From: CAZOOA01 sp964581355
GTDB lineage: Bacteria; Bacillota; Dethiobacteria; DTU022; UBA8154
Direction: 5' to 3'
NCBI GenBank assembly: GCA_964581355.1
Contig: CAZOOA010000001.1
Location: 1-64,000, forward strand
DNA length: 64,000 bases
Below the pieces are notes generated by a model. That model was not told where the DNA came from. It searched no databases and saw only the letters and a list, made by a program, of their open reading frames with translations. Below are positions 11,970 to 19,224 of the stretch, one piece after another (positions within the stretch are counted from its first letter, which is position 1; the number at the start of each line of letters is the position of its first letter). The position numbers and the translations under genes were made by a program.

Positions 11970-12626
11970 ATGATGCTTTCCTTGGAGCAAAAAGATGGAT
12001 TACAGGAATATATGAACATCTTTACAGGCCAGGCTGCCAGCATGCTTTACGAAATGGTCAACCAGAAAGTTGAGCTTTCCATTACGGAGCTGGAATTGCT
12101 GTACCTGGACGATAAAAAAGAACAGGAACAAAAGGTCAGGAGCCTGCCTTCCATGCTGCAGGGGCATATCGTCTCCTCCTCTATTCGTTTTGGCCATGAT
12201 TTTTCAGGGCGGGCCCACTTGATCTTTCCCCTGGAAACCACCAAGCTTTTGGTGCGCCTTTGCCTGGAAGAGGATTACGAGGAGATGCCCGATGTGCCGG
12301 GAGAGTTAACTGATACGGACTTTGATGCGGTCCGTGAAATCGGCAATGTGATTTTGAACGCCATCACCGGGGGAATGGGCAACCTGCTGAATGTTTCCCT
12401 GGAATATGAACTTCCGGAAGTCAAAATCCTGTCCGGCTTTGACCTGGAAAATGAAAATGGGAGCAGCTGTTCTCATGCGAATGGAAAGTATATCCTGGTT
12501 TTCTATAATACCTTTTCCATCCTGGACCATTCCATGGAAGGGGCTATTGTCGTTGTTTTGAGCATGGAATCCATTGCCATGCTGCTGCAAAAAATTGATG
12601 AGGTGTTGATGGAAGTTGAAGAATGA
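11970..12626 (+). CDS. CheC-family (CheY-P phosphatase-like) protein
   Basis: A 218-residue protein with a CheC/CheX-type signature: DFDAVREIGNVILNAI, followed by GNLLNVSLEYELP. The Asp/x3/Glu/x2/Asn...Pro spacing matches the phosphatase helix that removes phosphate from CheY-type receivers. The first half has a second, weaker helix (NIFTGQAASMLYEMVNQKVELS) lacking the Glu-Asn pair, so there is probably one active centre. It sits directly after the CheY-like gene and its end overlaps the next gene by 11 bases. It probably resets the receiver at 11596. Confidence in the family is good; the partner is inferred. Confidence 0.82.
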   Translation: MMLSLEQKDGLQEYMNIFTGQAASMLYEMVNQKVELSITELELLYLDDKKEQEQKVRSLPSMLQGHIVSSSIRFGHDFSGRAHLIFPLETTKLLVRLCLEEDYEEMPDVPGELTDTDFDAVREIGNVILNAITGGMGNLLNVSLEYELPEVKILSGFDLENENGSSCSHANGKYILVFYNTFSILDHSMEGAIVVVLSMESIAMLLQKIDEVLMEVEE

Positions 12627-14241
12627 TCTGCTCAAAGCTCTTCCAGACCATTTGAATTCAGGGGTCTGCCTGCTGGATTCCTCCTTGAGGGTATGCTTCT
12701 GGAATTCCTGGCTGGAACAGTACTCAGGTCGGCCGGCCGGTGAAGTTCTGGGCTGCTGCCTGACAGATTTGTTTCCTCAGTTAGACCGCAATATCTACCG
12801 CTCTTACTTCCAGCTGGCGCTGGAAAACAACCGCAGCATGTTCTGCTCTGGAGCCCTCCATCCGGCATTTATAACCCCGGCAGGCAACCAGGCACGCAAG
12901 CAGAACATGCAGATTGAACCCCTGGAAGTGGAAGGGCGCCCCCATGTTCTGCTGCAGATTTTTGATATCACCAACCAGCACCAGCGGGTGCAGATGCTGA
13001 GGAAGGAGATTTCCAAACGCGTTCAAATTGAGCAGGCCCTGCAGGAAGAAATGGAAAATGCCCGTGTGCTGCACGAACGTTCTCTTTCACAAAACCTTCC
13101 GCAGGTTGAAGGAATTTCCTTTGCCGCCCATTACCAGCCGGCAGCCAGGATGGGTGGGGATTTTTATGACCTTAAGCGGACAGGAAACAACCTGGTCCTG
13201 TACCTTTCCGATGTGACCGGGCACGGCCTGGACGGCGCCATGTTGAGTGTTTTTGTCAAAAATACCATCAACTGCTTTATCTCGTTAAAACCTTCTCAGC
13301 AAATAACACCGGACAACCTTTTACATTTCCTGGCTGAACAGTATTTCAAAGAAAATTATCCCGAGGACTATTTTATCTGCATCTTTATTGCCGTCCTGAA
13401 CCTGGAAACGATGCAGCTGGACTATACCGGTGCCGGTTTCCAGGATGCCATACAGGTCCAGATGGGCAGCAGGAAGCGGGCTGAACTGAAAAGCCGGGGG
13501 CTGCCCATTACCTCCACTGTCCCTTTGGAGCTGCTGGATGCCGGAGTTGACAGCATCGCTTTGACACCGGGAACCACGGTTTTGTTCAATACCGATGGCC
13601 TGACTGAGCAAAGGCCCGGCTTTCCTGCCCCCAAGCGGGGAAAAAAAACGCGAAAAAGGGCAGAAACCCAGTACGAAACGAGGCTGCACCGGACTTTTTA
13701 TGCCCACAGCCACCTTCCGCCCGAAGCCGTTATTCATGCCATTAACAAAGATTTTTACCGGTTCAACAACGGTTCCCTCCAGGGAGATGACGATATCACC
13801 TTGGGTGTGCTGCAGGTGGAACCCCGGGAGAAACAAATCGTTCAGTTGGAACTGGACAGCAACCTGAACCAGCTTGAGTACCTGCGTCAGCAGGTCCATC
13901 CTTTCCTGGATTCATTTCCCGGAGGAGAACTGCTGATGGCTGCAGTTCATGAATTGGCCGCCAATGCCATCGAACATGGGAACGGGTGTGTTCCGGAGAA
14001 AAAAGTGCAGATTCATTTAGAGCGAAGTGATACATACTTGTATGTTGTTGTCGAAGATGAAGGGGAGGGCTTCAACTGGTGGGAGCGCATTGAGTCCAAC
14101 CTGGACCTGGAATCATCCAGCGAAAGAGGCCGGGGCATCTCCATGACCCAATTATTCGCCGATATGATTTTTTACAACCAGAAAGGCAACACAGCGTATT
14201 TATTAAAGGAAGTGGATCCGGCTGTTTCAAGCGCCGGTTGA
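12616..14241 (+). CDS. PAS - PP2C/SpoIIE phosphatase - RsbW-like HATPase fusion
   Basis: A 541-residue protein starting at TTG 12616 inside the end of the CheC-like gene. It has an N-terminal PAS domain (about 10-125, NSGVCLLDSSLRVCFWN), a helical linker, then a SpoIIE-type phosphatase (GGDFYDL, SDVTGHGLDGAM, GDDDITLGVL). The C-terminal GHKL ATPase of the anti-sigma/RsbW type has an N-box HELAANAIEHGNG and boxes EDEGEGF and RGRGISM. Phosphatase and kinase of the partner-switching type are in one chain, which would let one protein set the phosphorylation state of a STAS partner in both directions. Its phosphatase resembles that of the protein at 10193, so the two are likely paralogues. No STAS gene is present nearby. 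Confidence 0.9.
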   Translation: MKNDLLKALPDHLNSGVCLLDSSLRVCFWNSWLEQYSGRPAGEVLGCCLTDLFPQLDRNIYRSYFQLALENNRSMFCSGALHPAFITPAGNQARKQNMQIEPLEVEGRPHVLLQIFDITNQHQRVQMLRKEISKRVQIEQALQEEMENARVLHERSLSQNLPQVEGISFAAHYQPAARMGGDFYDLKRTGNNLVLYLSDVTGHGLDGAMLSVFVKNTINCFISLKPSQQITPDNLLHFLAEQYFKENYPEDYFICIFIAVLNLETMQLDYTGAGFQDAIQVQMGSRKRAELKSRGLPITSTVPLELLDAGVDSIALTPGTTVLFNTDGLTEQRPGFPAPKRGKKTRKRAETQYETRLHRTFYAHSHLPPEAVIHAINKDFYRFNNGSLQGDDDITLGVLQVEPREKQIVQLELDSNLNQLEYLRQQVHPFLDSFPGGELLMAAVHELAANAIEHGNGCVPEKKVQIHLERSDTYLYVVVEDEGEGFNWWERIESNLDLESSSERGRGISMTQLFADMIFYNQKGNTAYLLKEVDPAVSSAG

Positions 14242-14320
14242 ACAGGATAACAACTTGGCTGCTGTTATAATAGTACCGGGAATAAACTATGCTCTAAGGG
14301 TTAAAACTGGAGGAAGCCGA

Positions 14321-14752
14321 ATGGATGTAATGAACAGGGCGATTTTTTTTCTTGTCTTGATAATTCAGCTTGTCCTGCTGTTATCTGCCGGGTGCAGCGC
14401 GGATACGGAAATGGACTACAGGGACGGAATCTACAGGGGGCGGGTCCATACCCAGCAGGAAGTGCCCCATGGTGAAGGGACCTGGATCAGCCCGGAAGGG
14501 AAAAAATATGTGGGCTACTGGTCCGAGGGTGAGATCGTCGAAGGGAAACTATTTGTCGATGAAGATGTGCTTTACTACGAGGGGGAATTCGCCGGTGGTG
14601 AAAAGCACGGGGAAGGCACGCTATACTGGGAAGACGGCACGGTCCGCTATGAAGGCGGCTGGAGGCAGGGCAAGATGCATGGTCAGGGCACCCTGTACTG
14701 GGAAGATGGAACGGTAAGATACCAGGGCGAGTGGAGAGATGGTGGTTTTTAA
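14321..14752 (+). CDS. MORN-repeat lipoprotein
   Basis: A 143-residue exported lipoprotein. The signal peptide ends in the lipobox LSAGC with Cys25 as the lipidation site. The mature part is made of MORN repeats: a first YRDGIYRGRV...HGEGTW unit, YVGYWSEGEIV, YYEGEFAGGEKHGEGTLYW, and YEGGWRQGKMHGQGTLYW with a final YQGEWRDGGF. The last two repeats are also nearly duplicated in the DNA (TACTGGGAAGA...). ATG 14321 follows TGGAGGAAG. MORN repeats bind membranes or proteins; the role here is unknown. A truncated relative is at 4786-4995. Confidence 0.85.
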   Translation: MDVMNRAIFFLVLIIQLVLLLSAGCSADTEMDYRDGIYRGRVHTQQEVPHGEGTWISPEGKKYVGYWSEGEIVEGKLFVDEDVLYYEGEFAGGEKHGEGTLYWEDGTVRYEGGWRQGKMHGQGTLYWEDGTVRYQGEWRDGGF

Positions 14753-14793
14753 GCAGCGAACCGGGGCGGCTGTTTTGCTGTATTTTGTGGTTG

Positions 14794-16641
14794 TTACAGG
14801 TTTGACACCCTGTATTTTATTTCTTCGGGGATTTGCTGTTTGTAGGGAGCGATACTGAGGAAAACAACGACCAGGTCAGGATCGAAATGACGGCCGGAAT
14901 ATTTTTTGAGCTCAGCCAGGGCTTCGTCCTGGCTGAGAATTTTTTTGTACGGGCGTCCGGAGGTCATGACGTCGAAGGCATCCACAATGGCGATAATGCG
15001 GGAGAGTAAGGGGATTTCTTCACCTTTGAGGCCGTGGGGATAGCCGCTGCCGTCCCACCATTCGTGGTGGTGCAGAATTTTGTCAGCGATGCAGGCCATC
15101 TGGGGGGAAGAGCAGGCAATTTTATAGCCAATTTCTGTATGTTGTTTCATGATTTTCCATTCGTCCTGGTTGAGGCTGTCCAATTTCATAATAATGCGGT
15201 CGGGGATGGCGATTTTCCCGATATCGTGCATGGCTGCCAAAAGGCGTAGTTCTTCCATTTCTTCCCTGGAGAGCTCGAGTGCTTCTCCTATTTGCAGTGC
15301 ATAAGCTGTTAGCCTGATGGCGTGCTCGATCGTTTCCTGGGTTTTTTCTTCCAGGAGCTGCTGCATGGATTGGACGACGGCGCCGCGGGCGTGCTTGTTC
15401 TTTACCAGCTTGTTGCGGTACATGCGGTCTTCCGCTTTTTTGATTAAATCCTTGTTATTTTCTTCCTGGCTTTTTTTTGTTGCTGTACCCAGGGAAATGC
15501 TCAGGGGAAAGGGGCTGCTACTGCACTGGCTGCATGTTTCTTCGATGCGGTTACAGATCTTCTGCGTTTTCTCTTCATCGGTTCCGGGCAAGAGGATGGT
15601 GAATTCGTCTCCACCCCAGCGGCAGACTATATCTTCCTTGCGGCAGGATTGCTTTAACACTTCAGCGGCCTGTGTTAAGAGCTGGTCACCCTCCTGGTGG
15701 CCTAATGTATCGTTTGCCAGTTTGAGGTTGTTGACATCACCGATAATGATGCTTAAGGGGAGCTGCCGTTCAGTATCCAGGCGCTTTAATTCTTCTTCAA
15801 AAAAGGCACGATTATAGAGGCCGGTGAGGGTATCATGGAAGCTGTGGTACTTTAGTTTTTCTTCAAATTCTTTACGCTCGGTAATATCCCGCAGGGATTC
15901 CATAGCTCCGACAACTTCTCCGTTGGTATTATAAATGGGGGAGGCTTTCGACCAGACATGGCTTCCTTTGGTTCCAACTGTGGGGCAAAAGTGATCCACG
16001 TAGATGGAGTTATCGCCATCGATCTTGATGTTGGGGTGTTCGTTGTAAAGTTGGTTTCTAGGTTTTAAGGCCAGGTTGGCCAGCATTTCCCGGCGCTGGT
16101 TGTAAAATGGGAGCGCATACTCGTAGTTATCTTTGCCAATCATTTCCCGGCCGCTGATTCCCGTAAAGTCTTCCATGGCCTTGTTCCAGGAGATGACCTT
16201 TCCCTCGGTATCAATGGCATAGGTGGCGTCAGGGAGGAAATCGATGAGGTCGGTAAGGTACTGTTCTGATTCTTTGAGTTTTTCTTCGACCTTTTTGCGC
16301 TGGGCAATGTCTTCTTCCAAAAGATTTCTGTTTTTTTCCAGGTTGTCCACTACGAGGCCAATGCCGATAGCGATGGTAAAGTAGGCGGCGATGGAAACTG
16401 ATATGCGCTCCACGCCGATCCCCAGGCCGTTGAAGTAGTTGAAAAAAAGAAGGAGCAGGGTGATATAGGAGGAGGCCAGAAGGGCGATTTTTAGCCCCAA
16501 AAGCGAGGCGGCTACCAGCAAAAAAAGCCCTGTGAACTCCCGTAAGTCTTCGAAGATATGGAGCTGGATGTAGGGAAGGGCGGCAGCGTAACCCAGGAGT
16601 ATAATGTATGGAATTTTTGACGAAAAAAATTGTTTATTCAT
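14794..16641 (-). CDS. Membrane PAS-GGDEF-HD-GYP protein (c-di-GMP synthesis/breakdown)
   Basis: The 615-residue chain (ATG 16641 after AGGAAGGT) starts with about three to four transmembrane helices (IPYIILLGYAAALPYI, FTGLFLLVAASLLGL, SVSIAAYFTIAIGIGLVV). It continues with a coiled coil, one PAS domain, a GGDEF domain with an intact active loop (RWGGDEFTI), and an HD-GYP domain with HDIGK and HHEWWDGSGYP. An upstream in-frame ATG at 16746 would add one more hydrophobic segment but has a weaker ribosome binding site. Both opposing activities for c-di-GMP appear catalytically complete. It is transcribed towards the signalling cluster and is a paralogue of the gene at 26903. Confidence 0.92.
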   Translation of the reverse strand: MNKQFFSSKIPYIILLGYAAALPYIQLHIFEDLREFTGLFLLVAASLLGLKIALLASSYITLLLLFFNYFNGLGIGVERISVSIAAYFTIAIGIGLVVDNLEKNRNLLEEDIAQRKKVEEKLKESEQYLTDLIDFLPDATYAIDTEGKVISWNKAMEDFTGISGREMIGKDNYEYALPFYNQRREMLANLALKPRNQLYNEHPNIKIDGDNSIYVDHFCPTVGTKGSHVWSKASPIYNTNGEVVGAMESLRDITERKEFEEKLKYHSFHDTLTGLYNRAFFEEELKRLDTERQLPLSIIIGDVNNLKLANDTLGHQEGDQLLTQAAEVLKQSCRKEDIVCRWGGDEFTILLPGTDEEKTQKICNRIEETCSQCSSSPFPLSISLGTATKKSQEENNKDLIKKAEDRMYRNKLVKNKHARGAVVQSMQQLLEEKTQETIEHAIRLTAYALQIGEALELSREEMEELRLLAAMHDIGKIAIPDRIIMKLDSLNQDEWKIMKQHTEIGYKIACSSPQMACIADKILHHHEWWDGSGYPHGLKGEEIPLLSRIIAIVDAFDVMTSGRPYKKILSQDEALAELKKYSGRHFDPDLVVVFLSIAPYKQQIPEEIKYRVSNL

Positions 16642-16944
16642 GGTTATGTACCTTCCTACTACAATTCTGGCGAATGAAGAAACTTTCAGGAGCAGGATGA
16701 AAAGTAAAAGGATAGGAAAATTTACATATCTTTCTATGTTTGTCATATAAAATCCTGCAAATTTGGAAAAAATATTAATTATTTTAAATCATTTTAATTT
16801 GAACCTGTAAAATAAAATATAAAAAACAGAACGGAATGTAATATTTTAGCAGGAATTATTGTTTTTCCCACGAATTATGATTAAGTGTTTGTTTTTTTCT
16901 AAATATTGTGCAAGGGGTTTGCGGGTAGAAAAATTAACAGTTCA

Positions 16945-17065
16945 GCCCAGCCTTACAAAGCAGGGGTACAGTTCTGGCGCTTTCCCTGTCGATCCGTCGC
17001 AGCGCCCCAGAAGTTGCCGGAATTGCCCTCATAGCTTCATAGCTTCCTGTACAAACTAGCTGGGC
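16945..17065. repeat. Nested inverted-repeat element containing a dispersed repeat (REP-like)
   Basis: Three concentric complementary pairs are visible: GCCCAGC (16945) with GCTGGGC (17059), GTACAG (16966) with CTGTAC (17047), and TTCTGG (16972) with CCAGAA (17007). The segment 16960-16991 is repeated with 31 of 32 bases identical on the opposite strand at 41874-41905. The rest of this 16642-17090 spacer holds no gene. Structure plus dispersal fits a REP/RAYT-type repeat, though a structured leader of the following methyltransferase gene is possible. Confidence 0.55.
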
Positions 17066-17090
17066 AGTAACCTTTGGGGAAGATCAACTG

Positions 17091-17921
17091 ATGGAAAAAA
17101 AACTGCTTCTTAACGGAAAAAGCATCAAACGTGGAAAGAAGGCGGAGGTGCCGAAAAAAGCGGAGCCAATGCTTTGGGACCTCTATGCCCTGGTTTACGA
17201 CCAGGTCATGCGGCGTTCTGCTCCTTACCGGCAGCTGGTACAGGAAGTGTGCCGATTGATGGAGCTTCCTGCCGGTGGGCGCCTGCTTGATGCCGGGTGC
17301 GGCACGGGCAACTGCCTGGAACAAGCAGCCCGCTGGCCGGAAGTGCAGGCCGTTGGGATGGACAGCTCGCAAGCGATGTTGAAGCGGGCCGTTAACAAGC
17401 TAAAGGAAAGCGACAATACTGTCCTGCAGGCGGGGGACTTGGATCAGCCGCTTCCCTTTGAAGAGGGTGTTTTTGACGTAGTGGTTTGTGTCAATGCCCT
17501 TTACAGTACGAAAAACCCCTTTTTTACCTTATTACAGCTTAACAGGGTTTTAACAGAGGGCGGGCGCCTGGTGCTGGTAACTCCTCCGGAAAAACTGCGG
17601 ATGTTACCCCTGTTCCGGGAGCAGGTTCGGAAGTTTCAACAAAAATATCCCCGTTGGTGGCCTCTTTTCTTTGGCGGGGATTTGTTCTGTCTCCTTCCTT
17701 ATATGCCCTTGTTTTTGGGGATTAACCATTTAATCAAGGGCAGCAAGGATTTCCATTTCTTCTCCAGGGAAGGCCTTGGCGCAATAGCCCGCCGGGCGGG
17801 GTTTGAAGTGGAGCAGCTGAAAGAAACTTATGCCGGCCAGGGTTGGCTGTTGGTGGGAAAGGCGATCAAGGGCCGCAGCGCTGGAAGCGAGGCTGAAAAG
17901 CGGCTTAATCTGCAGTCATAA
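17091..17921 (+). CDS. Class I SAM-dependent methyltransferase
   Basis: A 276-residue protein with the Rossmann SAM site LLDAGCGTGNCLEQA (about residues 64-78), an acidic residue after the next strand (VGMDSSQAML), and motif II FDVVVCVNALYST. The overall layout is Methyltransf_11/25. The C-terminal third has a hydrophobic stretch (WPLFFGGDLFCLLPYMPLFLG) that may bind a lipidic substrate. The start ATG follows GGGGAAG. Only 13 bases separate it from the ketosynthase-like gene, so the pair probably acts on a shared, possibly polyketide- or fatty-acid-derived, substrate. The acceptor is unknown. Confidence 0.82.
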   Translation: MEKKLLLNGKSIKRGKKAEVPKKAEPMLWDLYALVYDQVMRRSAPYRQLVQEVCRLMELPAGGRLLDAGCGTGNCLEQAARWPEVQAVGMDSSQAMLKRAVNKLKESDNTVLQAGDLDQPLPFEEGVFDVVVCVNALYSTKNPFFTLLQLNRVLTEGGRLVLVTPPEKLRMLPLFREQVRKFQQKYPRWWPLFFGGDLFCLLPYMPLFLGINHLIKGSKDFHFFSREGLGAIARRAGFEVEQLKETYAGQGWLLVGKAIKGRSAGSEAEKRLNLQS

Positions 17922-17934
17922 GGAGAGGACGTTT

Positions 17935-19224
17935 GTGCCGGAAGTTGCAGTTACAGGGCTGGGAGCTGTAGCCCCTAATGGCACGGGTAAAGAAGAATTC
18001 TGGCAGGCAGTAAAGCAAGGGGTTTCCGGGATCGGGCCGGTAACCCGCTTTGATGCTTCGGGCTATCCTTGCCGGGTGGCGGGGGAGGTGGCGATTAACG
18101 GGGGTTATATTAAGAGGACCCCGGACCCGTTGGAACCGGGCGAAAATCTCAGCTTTTCCAGCAAGCTTATTTTGGCGGCGTCACAGCAGGCCCTGGATGA
18201 CGCGGGGATCGCCCGGGAAAGCTTTTCAGGGCTGCGCTCCGGCATCTGGGTGGGAACCAGCTCAAACGACATGACAATGGTGGAGCAGGAATATGAGCAT
18301 TTTAAAGAACAGGGTACGGCCAGGTCTTATGTGCTTTCTTCTGCCTATCCCCATGCTGCAGCCAAGGAAATGGGAGCTGCGCTGCAGTGCCTGGGACAGG
18401 TGACCACGATATCCATTGGCTGTTCTTCAGGCCTGTTCAGTATTATGTTTGCTGCCGAGGCGATCGCCCGGGGGGAAGTGGATCTCGCCCTGGCAGGAGG
18501 GGGAGATGCCCCGATTACCCCGTTCTTGTATTCCTGCTTTTGTTCCGCGGGGTTTTTAAGCACTTCTTTTAACCACAACCCCCGGCAGGCCAGCAGGCCT
18601 TTTGACAGCAACCGTGACGGGGGGGTTCTTTCGGAGGGTGCCGGCATGGTGGTGCTGGAGAGCGCCGAGCGGGCAGCACGGCGGAGAGCGTACGGCTATT
18701 TGTCCGGGTGGCATACCAGCAATGCCTGTAATTACAATATGATGGGCAGTGCCTTCCAGGCTTCCATAACAGGTGCGCTGCAGGCGGCAAAGCTGTATCC
18801 CCGGGAGATAGACTACATCTGTGCCAATGCTCCCGGAGACCGTTTTATTGATGCAGTTGAAGTCAAGGTGGTAGAAAGGGTTTTTTCCCGGCATGCGAGC
18901 TGCGTCCCCATCAGTTCCATCAAGTCGACTGTGGGAAATCCCCTGGCTGCAGCGGGCCCTTTGCAGATGATAGCTTCTTTCCAGGCGATGAAAGACCGGT
19001 ATCTGCCGCCCACTGTCAACCTGGAACAGCCTAAGCCCCACAGGGGGCTGGACTTTGTTCCCGGCGAGGGGCGTGTTGCCCGGGTGGAAAATGTCCTGTT
19101 AAACGCCCAGGGCCTGGGAGGCAGCAACATTTCTTTTGTTTTAAAGGCGCCGGGAAAAACTTCTTCCGCAGGAGGGGGCCGGCAAGGCACCGGCAAGACA
19201 GGTGGTGAATGGCGTTGGAAGTGA
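17935..19224 (+). CDS. FabF/KAS-II-like protein lacking both catalytic histidines
   Basis: A 429-residue thiolase-fold ketosynthase-like protein. The nucleophile Cys163 (SIGCSSG) and Lys330 (SSIKST) are present. The two histidines that activate malonyl decarboxylation in KAS-I/II are replaced: the NAHGT position reads NAPGD (Pro300) and the TGH position reads VGN (Asn335). Glycine-rich C-terminal GLGGSNISFVLK is normal. GTG 17935 follows AAGGAGAGG and is preferred to an upstream ATG inside the methyltransferase gene. It overlaps the next kinase gene by 16 bases. It may transfer or hold acyl groups without elongation; that is inference. Confidence 0.85.
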   Translation: MPEVAVTGLGAVAPNGTGKEEFWQAVKQGVSGIGPVTRFDASGYPCRVAGEVAINGGYIKRTPDPLEPGENLSFSSKLILAASQQALDDAGIARESFSGLRSGIWVGTSSNDMTMVEQEYEHFKEQGTARSYVLSSAYPHAAAKEMGAALQCLGQVTTISIGCSSGLFSIMFAAEAIARGEVDLALAGGGDAPITPFLYSCFCSAGFLSTSFNHNPRQASRPFDSNRDGGVLSEGAGMVVLESAERAARRRAYGYLSGWHTSNACNYNMMGSAFQASITGALQAAKLYPREIDYICANAPGDRFIDAVEVKVVERVFSRHASCVPISSIKSTVGNPLAAAGPLQMIASFQAMKDRYLPPTVNLEQPKPHRGLDFVPGEGRVARVENVLLNAQGLGGSNISFVLKAPGKTSSAGGGRQGTGKTGGEWRWK

